Made by a program: the position numbers and the translations under genes. The notes beneath the pieces were generated by a model that worked only from the letters and a program-made list of their open reading frames with translations, was not told the DNA's origin and did no database searches. Below are positions 1-9,427 of a stretch of 64,000 nt of DNA, piece after piece. Origin of the DNA: Buchnera_K aphidicola_B (lineage in GTDB: Bacteria; Pseudomonadota; Gammaproteobacteria; Enterobacterales; Enterobacteriaceae). Each line of letters starts with the position of its first letter. Position 1 is the first letter of the stretch. The stretch is from positions 310,001-374,000 of the forward strand of contig NZ_CP135015.1 of assembly GCF_039388045.1 (NCBI RefSeq). Reading direction: 5' to 3'.

Positions 1-521
1 ATATTTCAAAATCTGGAATAAAAATATTAAGTAATGCATATAAAAATAATTTATTAGAAATTTTTAAAATATTAGATTTTATAGCATTAATTTGGCCTAA
101 TAAATTAATTAGAAAAAAAAATATATCAAAAATAATATTAGAATCACCAAAATTTGATATAAAATATTTAATATATAATATATTTTTAGGTAAAATAAAA
201 AAAAGTATAAAAATTCTAAACAATTTAAAAAAAAAAATAGAAAATCCTATTATAATAACCCGAAAAATACAAAAAAACATTATCAAAATAATAAAAATTA
301 AAACATTAATTTTACAAAAAAATGCAAAATACGTTAATAAAATAAATAAAATATCTAGTAAAAAGAAAAAAAAAATGTTTTTGTACGTTTTAAAAACACA
401 CAGCATTAAAAAATTATATAAAATAATAAATTTACTAACCAAAATAGAAATTAATATAAAAAAAAAATATAATAAAAAGATATGGTTTCCATTAAAAATA
501 CTTATTTTTATGTTTTACTAA
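1..521 (+). CDS. holA: DNA polymerase III delta subunit, C-terminal part (cut by window start)
   Basis: The delta subunit of the clamp loader opens the beta sliding clamp during DNA replication. Only the last 172 or so codons are in the window; the reading frame is open from position 3 to a TAA at 519-521. The translated tail follows E. coli HolA closely in pattern: a segment reading ALIWPNKLIRKK, then a GKIKKSIKILNNLK helix, a stretch with ITRKIQ, and a final LLTKIEINIKKKYNKKIW block that matches LLTRTELTLKQDYGQSVW. It ends about where E. coli HolA does. Conservation is low and lysine content very high, so this rests on alignment of several blocks rather than on catalytic motifs. It is followed by tusA after 121 bp of AT-rich spacer. 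Confidence 0.85.
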   Translation, partial: ISKSGIKILSNAYKNNLLEIFKILDFIALIWPNKLIRKKNISKIILESPKFDIKYLIYNIFLGKIKKSIKILNNLKKKIENPIIITRKIQKNIIKIIKIKTLILQKNAKYVNKINKISSKKKKKMFLYVLKTHSIKKLYKIINLLTKIEINIKKKYNKKIWFPLKILIFMFY

Positions 522-642
522 AAAAATATTTTAAATATTTATTATTATGAATATGTTGAAAAAATAAAAAACACTATATTTTGTAAAAACGATCTTTTAT
601 AATATAATTAATCATTTTTACAAAATCAGAATTTTTAAAAAC

Positions 643-882
643 ATGATTAGAAAAAAAGACATATTAAACATAATGGGATCACGTTGCCCAGATTCAATTA
701 TTAAAATCAGAATTAAGATTAATAAAATTAAAAATGGAGATTTAATATTTGTCATTTCAGATGATCAAACAACTAAATATGAAATACCAAGATTTTGCAC
801 ATTTATGAATCACATTTTGTTATTAACAATTTATAAAAGTAATATATATAAATTTTTAATACAAAAGAAAATAATTGAATAA
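643..882 (+). CDS. tusA: Sulfurtransferase TusA (SirA/YhhP family)
   Basis: TusA takes persulfide sulfur from the cysteine desulfurase IscS and passes it to TusBCD, the first step of the relay that makes 2-thiouridine at the wobble base of Glu, Gln and Lys tRNAs. The 79-residue protein has the family signature GSRCPDSIIKIR at residues 12-23, with the sulfur-carrying Cys15, then DDQTTKYEIPRFCTFMNH in the position of E. coli DDPATTRDIPGFCTFMEH. Length is close to E. coli TusA (81). It stands alone between holA and asd, facing asd tail to tail. Partners TusBCD and TusE are elsewhere in this window. Because the protein is short and divergent it could easily be missed or called hypothetical; the two conserved blocks make the assignment firm. 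Confidence 0.93.
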   Translation: MIRKKDILNIMGSRCPDSIIKIRIKINKIKNGDLIFVISDDQTTKYEIPRFCTFMNHILLLTIYKSNIYKFLIQKKIIE

Positions 883-932
883 AAAAAATAGATCTAAATA
901 TAATTCATTAAGAATTATATTTAAATATTTTT

Positions 933-2042
933 TTATATATAATTTATCAATAAATTTAACATTCTTCTTAACGGTTCCGCTGCGCCCCATAATAATTGGT
1001 CGCCTACACTAAAAGCAGAAATAAATTTTTTTCCCATACTTAATTTTTTTATTCTACCAATTGGTATATTTAATGTTTCACTAACAGCTACAGGAGTTAA
1101 TTTCTTAATACTATCTTCAAAATTATTAGGTATAACATCCACCCATAAATTATGAGATTGAATGATTTCTTCTATAGTTTTTAAAGATATATCTTGTTTT
1201 AATTTTATAATAAATGATTGACTATGTGAACGAAGTGCTCCAACACGAACACATGTACCATCTATTGAAATATTCTTAGAACTATTTAATATTTTATTAG
1301 TTTCAAATTGCATTTTCCATTCCTCACGACTTTGACCATTCACCATAGCATCATCGATCCAAGGAATAACATTCGAAATAAGTGGAGCTTTTAAATTTAA
1401 ATCAGGTAAATTATCTTTTCCAATGCATTTTAAAGCTTTATGCATAATATTTGTAACTGAAACTGATTCTTTCATATCATTAAAAATGTAATTTGAAACA
1501 AAACCCATTTGTGATAAAAGTTCTAAAACACATTTTACCCCACTACCAGAAACAGCTTGATATGTAGAAACTGATATCCATTCAACTAAATTATTAGTAA
1601 ATAAACCACCTAATGCCATCAACATTAAACTTACAGTACAATTTCCACCTATAAAATTTTTTATTCCTTTATCTAAACCATAATTAATCAAATCACTATT
1701 AATAGGATCTAAAACTATAATACTATTAGCTTTCGATCTTAATGCAGATGAAGCATCAATCCAATAACCTTTCCAACCACAAGCTAATAACTTAGGATAT
1801 ATAAATTTAGTATATTCACTACCTTGACATGTAAGTATAATATCTAAGCTATTTAAAATCTCAATATCATATGAACTTTCAATAAAATGTTTTTTATTTA
1901 AAATATTAATAACATTTCCATATTGAGAAGTAGATAAAAAAAACACTTCTATGTTTAAAAAATCTTCTTCAACTTTCATTCTTTCTAATAAAACAGAACC
2001 TACCATACCTCTCCAACCTACAAAACCAACACGTTTTTTCAT
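933..2042 (-). CDS. asd: Aspartate-semialdehyde dehydrogenase
   Basis: Reduces aspartyl phosphate to aspartate semialdehyde with NADPH, the branch point to lysine, threonine, methionine and diaminopimelate, which are products an aphid symbiont supplies or needs. The 369-residue protein opens with the nucleotide-binding GFVGWRGMVGS (residues 6-16), carries the nucleophile Cys135 in GGNCTVSLM, and has the histidine-containing RVGALRSHSQSF block around residue 275 that holds the acid/base His. The end, GDQLLWGAAEPLRRML, matches E. coli Asd. Length equals the E. coli enzyme (367) and all key residues are present. In E. coli asd is likewise next to yhgN; here the two are divergent, separated by a 240-bp AT-rich spacer that should hold both promoters. 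Confidence 0.97.
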   Translation of the reverse strand: MKKRVGFVGWRGMVGSVLLERMKVEEDFLNIEVFFLSTSQYGNVINILNKKHFIESSYDIEILNSLDIILTCQGSEYTKFIYPKLLACGWKGYWIDASSALRSKANSIIVLDPINSDLINYGLDKGIKNFIGGNCTVSLMLMALGGLFTNNLVEWISVSTYQAVSGSGVKCVLELLSQMGFVSNYIFNDMKESVSVTNIMHKALKCIGKDNLPDLNLKAPLISNVIPWIDDAMVNGQSREEWKMQFETNKILNSSKNISIDGTCVRVGALRSHSQSFIIKLKQDISLKTIEEIIQSHNLWVDVIPNNFEDSIKKLTPVAVSETLNIPIGRIKKLSMGKKFISAFSVGDQLLWGAAEPLRRMLNLLINYI

Positions 2043-2282
2043 AATTATATAATGAGATAAAATTAAAATAAATTATAATACTTTAATATAACTCATTTCC
2101 TTAATATTTAAATAAATAAATTTATATAATATTATACAACATAAAAATATTTTCAAAAACTGTTTATTTAAATATTTTATTTATTATCATTAAAAAATTA
2201 TATTTTGATATACAAATTATAATAATTTAATAAAAATATTATTAAATTATAATTAAAATTTATTTCAAATTAAGGTTATATA

Positions 2283-2867
2283 ATGTTAGAATTGTTTAAT
2301 ATTTCTTTTCTATTAATTATTATTATGGATCCAATAGGAAATTTACCAATATTCGTATCTATTTTAAATACAATAGACAAAAAAAAAAGAAAATGTATAT
2401 TTATTAGAGAAATGTTAATCGCACTGATAACAATGTTAATATTTTTATTTGCCGGGCAAAAAATTTTACAAATATTACACTTAAATATAGAAACAGTATC
2501 TATATCTGGGGGAATTATTTTATTTTTAATGTCCTTAAATATGATATTTAAAAAAAAAAAAGAAAAAAAAAAAAAAAATGATGAACCGTTCTTAGTACCT
2601 TTAGCAATTCCTTTAGTTGCAGGACCATCACTGTTAGCTAATTTAATATTACTAATACATAATAACCCAAATAAATATTTAATATTAACTATATCATTAT
2701 TAATAGCATGGAGTGTAAATTTTTTTATTTTATCATTATCAGAATTTTTTTTAAAAATATTAAGTACAAAAGGTATCAAAGCGGTAGAGCAATTAATGGG
2801 TTTTATTTTAATAATGATTTCTATTCAAATGTTTATGAACGGTTTGCATGATTGGTTGCAATTATAA
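2283..2867 (+). CDS. yhgN: MarC-family inner membrane protein YhgN
   Basis: An integral membrane protein of the MarC/UPF0056 family whose transported substrate, if any, is not known. The 194 residues contain about six hydrophobic segments and the family blocks IIMDPIGNLPIF (residues 13-24), ETVSISGGIILFLMSL (residues 67-82) and PLAIPLVAGPSLLA (about 108-121), which align with E. coli YhgN (197 residues). A lysine-rich cytoplasmic loop is encoded by an A-run of 16 (2563-2578), so this gene is prone to frameshift slippage, but the frame is intact as written. It sits beside asd as in E. coli and precedes pgk. The antisense frame over this gene is a shadow. Confidence 0.93.
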   Translation: MLELFNISFLLIIIMDPIGNLPIFVSILNTIDKKKRKCIFIREMLIALITMLIFLFAGQKILQILHLNIETVSISGGIILFLMSLNMIFKKKKEKKKKNDEPFLVPLAIPLVAGPSLLANLILLIHNNPNKYLILTISLLIAWSVNFFILSLSEFFLKILSTKGIKAVEQLMGFILIMISIQMFMNGLHDWLQL

Positions 2868-3033
2868 ATATTTGTATTTAAATGAAAAATTCTATTACAT
2901 CATTATATTTTATTAATATTATTTATAAAATATAATAATTTATCATAAAATCATTATAAATATTATTTAATTTAATAGAATTTTTATTAATATAAATAAT
3001 ATATATAATATAAATTAAATAGGAAAATATATT

Positions 3034-4200
3034 TTGACTGTAATTAAAATACAAAACCTAAACATTACAAATAAAAAAATTTTAATACGTGCAGATTTAA
3101 ACGTTCCAATGAATGGAACAAAAATAACTTCCAAAGCTAGAATTAAAGCTGCGTTTAAAACAATAAAGTATGCTTTGCAAAAAAGAGCAAAAGTATATGT
3201 TATGTCACATTTAGGTAGACCAAAAATAAATGATAATAAAGAAAAATATTCTTTATTTCCTATATTTAAATACATACAAAAAAAAATAACAAAACACAAA
3301 GTGTATTTTATAAAACAATATTCTGAAATTTTAAATATTAAATCTGGTGAACTAGCAATATTAGAAAATGTTAGATTTAATAAAGGTGAATTAGAAAACG
3401 ATACAGTGTTATCTAAGAAATACGCAGAATTATGTGATATATTTGTTATGGATGCTTTCGGAACTGCGCATAGAAAACAAGCTTCAACTTATGGAGTAAG
3501 TTGTTTTTCATATATTGCATGTGCTGGTTTTTTATTACAGTCTGAAATTAAATATTTAGAAAAAGTACTTATAAAACCTAAAAAACCTATGATTGCAATA
3601 TTAGGTGGTTCTAAAATATCTACAAAATTTAATGTATTAAATGCAATTTGCAAAATTGCAGATACAGTCATTGTTGGTGGGGGAATTGCAAATACTTTTT
3701 TAGCAATAGATAACAATGTCGGTAAATCATTACATGAACCCAAATTCATAATAAAAGCCAAAAAACTACAAGAAAAATATAACATAATTACACCTATTGA
3801 TTCTAGAGTAGGAGTGAAATTTAAAAAAACAGAACAAGCTATAATTAAAAATATTAATGATATTCAAGATAATGAAGAAATTATGGATTTTGGTGATAAA
3901 ACATTAAAAATAATTGAACCAATAATTAAAAAAGCACAAACTATTTTATGGAACGGACCAGTTGGTGTTTTTGAATTTCCAAATTTTTCTATAGGAACAA
4001 AATTTATAGCACAAAAAATAGCAAATAGTGATTCATTAAGTATTGCTGGCGGGGGTGATACAATTGCTGTTATTGATAAATATAAAATTAAAAAAAATAT
4101 TTCTTATATATCTACAGGCGGTGGGGCATTTTTAAAATTTATAGAAGGAAATAAAATGCCTGGTATTAAAATATTAAAAGAACGATTTAAAAATATATAA
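3034..4200 (+). CDS. pgk: Phosphoglycerate kinase
   Basis: Transfers a phosphate between 1,3-bisphosphoglycerate and ADP, the first ATP-yielding step of glycolysis. The 388 residues (E. coli 387) contain the substrate-binding RADLNVP at 19-25, SHLGRP near residue 60, the hinge and ATP-binding blocks AILGGSKISTK and WNGPVGVFE, and the GGGDT loop near residue 350. The start is TTG at 3034, preceded by AGGAAAAT; it places the N-terminus MTVIKI exactly opposite E. coli MSVIKM. Upstream spacer of 166 bp probably holds the promoter. It is followed 28 bp later by fbaA, the same pgk-fbaA pair as in E. coli, so the two are probably cotranscribed. Confidence 0.97.
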   Translation: MTVIKIQNLNITNKKILIRADLNVPMNGTKITSKARIKAAFKTIKYALQKRAKVYVMSHLGRPKINDNKEKYSLFPIFKYIQKKITKHKVYFIKQYSEILNIKSGELAILENVRFNKGELENDTVLSKKYAELCDIFVMDAFGTAHRKQASTYGVSCFSYIACAGFLLQSEIKYLEKVLIKPKKPMIAILGGSKISTKFNVLNAICKIADTVIVGGGIANTFLAIDNNVGKSLHEPKFIIKAKKLQEKYNIITPIDSRVGVKFKKTEQAIIKNINDIQDNEEIMDFGDKTLKIIEPIIKKAQTILWNGPVGVFEFPNFSIGTKFIAQKIANSDSLSIAGGGDTIAVIDKYKIKKNISYISTGGGAFLKFIEGNKMPGIKILKERFKNI

Positions 4201-4228
4201 TATTAATAAAATAACTATAGGAAATAAA

Positions 4229-5308
4229 ATGCTTAAAGAACTAAATTTTATTAAACCAGGAGTCATTTCAGGAAGCGAAGCACGAAAAATTTTTAATTTT
4301 GCTAAGAAAAATAATTTTGCCATACCTGCTATAAATTGTATTAATACAGATTCTATAAACACCGTATTAAAAACAGCTTATAAATGCAATTCACCGGTAA
4401 TAATACAACTATCGTATGGAGGGGCTAAATTCTTTTCAGGATCTAGTCTATATAAAATAGAAAAAAAAAACAATGCAATTATAGGAGCTGTAGCTGCAGC
4501 AAAATATGTACACTACATATCAAAATACTATAAAATACCAGTAATATTACATACAGATCATTGTGATAAAAAATTATTACCTTGGGTAAAAGAATTAATT
4601 CATATAGGAACAAAGTTTTTCAAAAAGAATAAATTCCCACTGTTTTCCTCACATATGATTGATTTATCTAAAGAACCACTGAAAGAAAATATCACAACTT
4701 GTGTAAAATACCTAAAAAAATGCTCAAGAATAAACATGTTATTAGAAATTGAATTAGGGTGTACTGGTGGAGAAGAAGATGGTATAGATAATACTAATAT
4801 AAAACAAGAAAAATTATATACTACACCGAAAGATGTAAAATATGCTTATAAAAAATTAAATAAAATAAGCAAAAACTTTACTATTGCCGCTGCTTTTGGT
4901 AATGTTCATGGAGTGTATAAAATCGGAAATATAATTTTAAAACCTGAAATACTTAAAAAATCACAAAAATATATACAAAAAAAATATAAATTAAAAAACA
5001 ACCCATTAAACTTTGTTTTTCATGGAGGCTCAGGTTCATCTAAAAAAGATATTCAAAATTCTATTAAATATGGTGTAGTGAAATTTAATATCGATACAGA
5101 TCTACAATGGTCCACATGGAAAGGAATATTAAAATTTTATAAATCAAATAAATTATTTTTACAAAGCCAATTAGGAAATCCGAGTGGTAAAAATGAGCCA
5201 AATAAAAAATTCTATGATCCTAGAATATGGATACAAAGTGCTCAAAATACAGCACACAAAAATTTAAAAAAATATTTTAAAAAACTAAATTCATATAACA
5301 TACTATAA
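4229..5308 (+). CDS. fbaA: Class II fructose-bisphosphate aldolase
   Basis: Zinc-dependent aldolase that splits fructose 1,6-bisphosphate into dihydroxyacetone phosphate and glyceraldehyde 3-phosphate. It has 359 residues, the same as E. coli FbaA. Visible active-site blocks are VILHTDHCDKK (catalytic Asp and zinc His near residues 108-112), IELGCTGGEEDG, AAFGNVHGVY (zinc His), and the phosphate-binding FHGGSGSS and KFNIDTDLQWS. ATG at 4229 is preceded by TAGGAAAT. It lies 28 bp after pgk and 130 bp before mscS. A weak 5-bp hairpin (GTATC/GATAC, about 5309-5324) follows the stop codon and is too short to call a terminator. Confidence 0.97.
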   Translation: MLKELNFIKPGVISGSEARKIFNFAKKNNFAIPAINCINTDSINTVLKTAYKCNSPVIIQLSYGGAKFFSGSSLYKIEKKNNAIIGAVAAAKYVHYISKYYKIPVILHTDHCDKKLLPWVKELIHIGTKFFKKNKFPLFSSHMIDLSKEPLKENITTCVKYLKKCSRINMLLEIELGCTGGEEDGIDNTNIKQEKLYTTPKDVKYAYKKLNKISKNFTIAAAFGNVHGVYKIGNIILKPEILKKSQKYIQKKYKLKNNPLNFVFHGGSGSSKKDIQNSIKYGVVKFNIDTDLQWSTWKGILKFYKSNKLFLQSQLGNPSGKNEPNKKFYDPRIWIQSAQNTAHKNLKKYFKKLNSYNIL

Positions 5309-5438
5309 GTATCATGTAAAGATACATAATAAAAATATTTATTTATTCTTTACTAAGAATATTAATTAAATAAATTATTTATTTTAATTAATACTAAATT
5401 TTAAATCACTATTAATTTAATAAATTGGAAAATATTAC

Positions 5439-6302
5439 ATGGAAGATTTAAATGTAGTTGATGATATTAATCACGCAGGGAATTGGTTAATACTGAATCA
5501 AAAACTACTTTTAAGTTATATAATAAATTGTATATCAGTAATAATAATTTTAATATTAGGTTTATTTTTAGCAAAAATTATTTCTAAAGGTGTAAAAAAA
5601 CTGCTTATAAAACGCCATATTGATAATACTGTAGCTGGGTTCATTGCTGCATTAGCAAAATATATAACTATAACATTAACATTTATCGCTAGTTTAGGTA
5701 AAATTGGAGTACAAACAACATCCGTAATTACAATATTAGGAGCCGCTGGTATGGCAATATGCTTGGCTTTGCAAAGTTCATTATCTAATTTTGCTGCAGG
5801 AGTATTATTAGTTACTTTAAGACCATTAAGAACTGGAGAATACGTAGAATTAGGTGCAATATCTGGAACAGTGTTAAATGTACATATATTTTATACTATG
5901 TTAAAAACTTTAGATGGTAAGATAGCTGTAATACCTAATGGAAAAATAATCGCAGGGAATATTGTTAATTATTCAAGAGAATCTTTAAGAAGAAATGAAT
6001 TTTCAATACCTGTTTCACATCAAGTAGATATAGATTTTATAATTCAAATTTTTGATAACGTTTTAAAAAATGAAAAAAGAGTATTACAAGATCAAGGTGT
6101 AACAATAGGGTTAAGTGAAATAGGACCAACTTCATTAATTTTTATTATCAGATGTTGGAGTAAAAATGATGAATTAAATTCCGTTTACTGGGATTTAATG
6201 TATGAATTTAAAAAATCTTTAGATAAAAATAATATTCAAATTGCTCCTCATAAAATAAATATCAACATTAAGAAAAAAATATCAACTGTACCTCAACCTT
6301 AA
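5439..6302 (+). CDS. mscS: Small-conductance mechanosensitive channel MscS
   Basis: A heptameric inner-membrane channel that opens under membrane tension and releases solutes during osmotic downshock. The 287 residues match E. coli MscS (286) from the first residue, MEDLNVVDDIN. Three hydrophobic helices fall at about residues 25-48, 65-85 and 90-127; the pore helix is glycine/alanine-rich, with LGAAGMAICLALQSSLSNFA and then LLVTLRPLRTGEYVELG. The cytoplasmic beta domain block IPNGKIIAGNIVNYSRE is retained. It follows pgk-fbaA, as in E. coli, and is closed by a clear hairpin terminator at 6309-6337. One of the few osmotic-stress devices in this window. Confidence 0.95.
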   Translation: MEDLNVVDDINHAGNWLILNQKLLLSYIINCISVIIILILGLFLAKIISKGVKKLLIKRHIDNTVAGFIAALAKYITITLTFIASLGKIGVQTTSVITILGAAGMAICLALQSSLSNFAAGVLLVTLRPLRTGEYVELGAISGTVLNVHIFYTMLKTLDGKIAVIPNGKIIAGNIVNYSRESLRRNEFSIPVSHQVDIDFIIQIFDNVLKNEKRVLQDQGVTIGLSEIGPTSLIFIIRCWSKNDELNSVYWDLMYEFKKSLDKNNIQIAPHKININIKKKISTVPQP

Positions 6303-6308
6303 AGTATT

Positions 6309-6337
6309 AGCGTAGATAGTAATCTACGCTTTATTAT
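6309..6337 (+). terminator. Intrinsic terminator after mscS
   Basis: A perfect 9-bp inverted repeat, AGCGTAGAT (6309-6317) and ATCTACGCT (6322-6330), with an AGTA loop, is followed by TTATTATAT. It begins 7 bp after the mscS stop codon. Its GC-containing stem stands out from the surrounding sequence, and it separates the pgk-fbaA-mscS group from recC. Confidence 0.8.
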
Positions 6338-6371
6338 ATAAATTTTTTAAAAATTATATAGGTAAATATTA

Positions 6372-9300
6372 ATGTTTTTTTTATATCAAGCGAATACATT
6401 GAATTTATTGATTTCAAAAATATCTGAAATTTTTAAAAAAAAAAAATTACCTAATCCAATGGTAAAAGAAATATTTATAACAAATAACAAATATATTACA
6501 CAATGGATTAAAATATTAATTGCAAAAAAATATAGTATACATGCTAATATAAAATATATAAATATAAAAAAATTTATATATAAAATGGCATGTAAAATAA
6601 ATAAAAAAAAAATATCATTTTTTAAAAAAGAAAAAACAATTTGGAAAATATTTGAAATTATAAATGACAATAAAGAAAAAAACTATACAAAATACTTTTA
6701 TATTGCTGAAGAAATATTAAATATTTTTAATAAATATATAATATATAGAAAAAATTGGATTCATAATTGGGAAAAAAAAAAAAAAACTAAACAAAAATTA
6801 TATCAAAAAATTTGGAATAAACTAATACAATCCGATATTAAAAAAAAAAAATATCATTTTTCTAAAATATTATATTTTTTTAAAAAAAACATTAAAATAA
6901 ATAAAATAAAAATACCAAAACGTATTTTTATATTTAATTTATTAAGTATAAATCCATTATATTTATCTATTTTATATCAAATTAGTAAAATTTTAAAAAT
7001 ATATTTATTTCTACCTGGCCCTAATTTTATTTATAAAAATAAAATTAATAATTTATATAAATATTACGATATTAAAAACAAATTATTACGATCATGTGGT
7101 AAATTAGGTTATGAATATATACATAATTTCACTAAAAAAAAAATAAAAATAATAAATTTATATAAAAAATGTAAAAGAAAAAAAATATTAAATATTATAC
7201 AAAATAAATTAATTAGTAAAAATCCATATTTTGCATTACAAAATACAAAAAAAAATATAAAAAAAGACAATTCAATTAAAATTTTTTCTTGTAATGAAAA
7301 ACACCAAGAAATAGAAATTTTACATATTAACTTGTTAAAATTAATAAATACAAATAAATTATCACCAAAAAATATTTTAATTTTATCTACTAAAATAGAT
7401 AAATATATACCTTACATTCACACCATATTTAATTATTCTAATAATGTAAATAAAATACCTTATATTATTTTAAAAAAAAAAAACAAAAAAACAAAAAATT
7501 TATTACACATAATAAATTTTATATTTGATATAGACAAAAAAGTAATAAATAATAAAAATATAATAAATTTTTTAAAATTAAAATATATATCAAAAAAATT
7601 TGGTATAAATAAAAAAGATATAAAAAAAATAAATATATGGATTGAAGATTCAGGAATAATATCTAGTTTAGATAATAAAAACTTAAATAAACAATCATTA
7701 CCAAAAATATTTCAAAATACATGGTTATTTGGAATAAATCGTATTTTATTAGGCATTTCTATTAATAAAAAATATGGAATATGGAATAATATTTTACCTT
7801 GTGACACATATATAAATAAAACCAATGATTTATTAGGTAAATTGATTTTTTTTCTTAAAAAAATAAAAAAATGGCAAAAAATAATAAAAAAAAAACATAA
7901 ATTTAAAAAAATACGTGAAATATTAAAAAAATTAATAAAAGATTTTTTACCTAAAAAAATGTATTTTACAAAAATAATAAAAAAAATAAAAAAAAAATGG
8001 CAAAAAATAACCGAAAAAAATAAAATTAATAAAAAAATAAAAAAAATTAAAATAGAAGTATTAAAAAAAACATTCTTAAAAAGTATTAGTTCTTTTGTAT
8101 ATATAAATAATATACCATATTTTATTAAAGGCTCTGTAATATTTTGTAATATAGAATATATGCCAAATATAGAATTTAAAATGATTTACATTATTGGATT
8201 AAATAATACTATATTTCCAAAAAAGCAAAAATTTCACTATAAAGATTTAACACAATTTTATACAAAAAAAAATGATATAAATAAATTTAACCAAGATTGT
8301 TATTTATTTCTAGAATTAATTTTATCTGCAAAAAAATATTTTTATATAAGTTATATTGGTTATAATTATGAAAATTACAAGAAAATACCTCCCTCCATAG
8401 TCGTCACTGAATTAAAAAATTTTATATTAAACAATTTTAATATTATACATGAAAATAAAAAAAAAATAATTAAAAATAAATGTTCAAATATTATATTTAA
8501 TAATTATATACACACACCTATTAAAATTAAAAAAAAAATAAAATTATATAAAATTAAAAAAAAAAAAATAAAAAAAAAAAAAAAAAAAATAAATCTAGAT
8601 AATTTATTAAAATTTTGGAAAAATCCCATAAATTACTTTTTCCAACATTCCTTAAATATTAATTTTAAAATTAATAATAAAAACTTAAAATATAATGATA
8701 CAATTAAAAATGAATATATTTTAAAAAAAAAAATATTAAAAAATATAATTAAAAGAAATAAAATGCAAAAATTATTTAAAAAATATGAATTATCAGGTAT
8801 TATACCATACGGAAATATAGGAAAAATAATTTGGAATAAAAATATTAAAGAAATATTACCACTTATTAAAAATATTTATAATAATTATCACGAAAATAAA
8901 ATTATAAAAATTAAAATATTTTTAGATAATATAAAATTATATGGTAAATTAAAAAATATACACAAAAACAAAATATTTTTATGGACAATGAAAACAATAA
9001 ACATAAAAAACACAATTAAATTATGGATTCAACATTTAATATATTGTATATATAATATTAATGGAGAAAGTATTATATTAGGGAGAAATAATAGTAAATG
9101 GGGTTTCAAAAACTTAAAAAAAAAAAAAGCCATAAAATATTTAAAATTATATATAAAAGGATACTTACAAGGTCAAAACAAACCATTATTAATAACCAAT
9201 TCCGGTATAAATAACTTATATAATAAATATTGTAAAAATATTAAAAAAAAAAATAAAAAATTCCACGAAACATGGGAAGGTAATAGTTTTAAAAAAGGAG

Positions 9301-9416
9301 AAAAAAAAAATCCATATATTGCGAAATTAATACCAGAAAAAAATAATATAATAGTAAATAAATTATGTAAAATAGCTAAATTTTGGTACAGTCCTATAAT
9401 TAAATATAGAAAATAA
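6372..9416 (+). CDS. recC: Exodeoxyribonuclease V gamma subunit RecC
   Basis: RecC is the Chi-scanning scaffold of the RecBCD helicase-nuclease, which processes double-strand breaks. The protein has 1014 residues against 1122 in E. coli. Landmarks in order: the N-terminal helicase-like part, a YRKNWIHNWE segment (about 125-134) like E. coli YRPDWLNAWE, a block KRIFIFNLLSINPLYLSIL corresponding to RVFICGISALPPVYLQAL, and a C-terminal LLKFWKNPINYFFQ like LTRFWQHPVRAFFQ. The sequence is extremely lysine-rich and includes an A-run of 20 at 8570-8589 coding for six lysines. The frame is open throughout. ptrA, which separates recC and recB in E. coli, is absent; recB starts 12 bp downstream. Whether the Chi-recognition residues are kept cannot be judged by eye. 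Confidence 0.9.
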   Translation: MFFLYQANTLNLLISKISEIFKKKKLPNPMVKEIFITNNKYITQWIKILIAKKYSIHANIKYINIKKFIYKMACKINKKKISFFKKEKTIWKIFEIINDNKEKNYTKYFYIAEEILNIFNKYIIYRKNWIHNWEKKKKTKQKLYQKIWNKLIQSDIKKKKYHFSKILYFFKKNIKINKIKIPKRIFIFNLLSINPLYLSILYQISKILKIYLFLPGPNFIYKNKINNLYKYYDIKNKLLRSCGKLGYEYIHNFTKKKIKIINLYKKCKRKKILNIIQNKLISKNPYFALQNTKKNIKKDNSIKIFSCNEKHQEIEILHINLLKLINTNKLSPKNILILSTKIDKYIPYIHTIFNYSNNVNKIPYIILKKKNKKTKNLLHIINFIFDIDKKVINNKNIINFLKLKYISKKFGINKKDIKKINIWIEDSGIISSLDNKNLNKQSLPKIFQNTWLFGINRILLGISINKKYGIWNNILPCDTYINKTNDLLGKLIFFLKKIKKWQKIIKKKHKFKKIREILKKLIKDFLPKKMYFTKIIKKIKKKWQKITEKNKINKKIKKIKIEVLKKTFLKSISSFVYINNIPYFIKGSVIFCNIEYMPNIEFKMIYIIGLNNTIFPKKQKFHYKDLTQFYTKKNDINKFNQDCYLFLELILSAKKYFYISYIGYNYENYKKIPPSIVVTELKNFILNNFNIIHENKKKIIKNKCSNIIFNNYIHTPIKIKKKIKLYKIKKKKIKKKKKKINLDNLLKFWKNPINYFFQHSLNINFKINNKNLKYNDTIKNEYILKKKILKNIIKRNKMQKLFKKYELSGIIPYGNIGKIIWNKNIKEILPLIKNIYNNYHENKIIKIKIFLDNIKLYGKLKNIHKNKIFLWTMKTINIKNTIKLWIQHLIYCIYNINGESIILGRNNSKWGFKNLKKKKAIKYLKLYIKGYLQGQNKPLLITNSGINNLYNKYCKNIKKKNKKFHETWEGNSFKKGEKKNPYIAKLIPEKNNIIVNKLCKIAKFWYSPIIKYRK

Positions 9417-9427
9417 TAAAAAAAATT

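Noticed and set aside
643..882. A lineage-specific hypothetical protein
   Set aside because: The RCP motif with its cysteine and the IPRFCTFMNH block identify it as TusA.
2276..2779. A 167-codon open frame antisense to yhgN
   Set aside because: It covers the real gene yhgN in the opposite direction, has no known motifs, and its length comes from the absence of stops opposite A-rich coding sequence.
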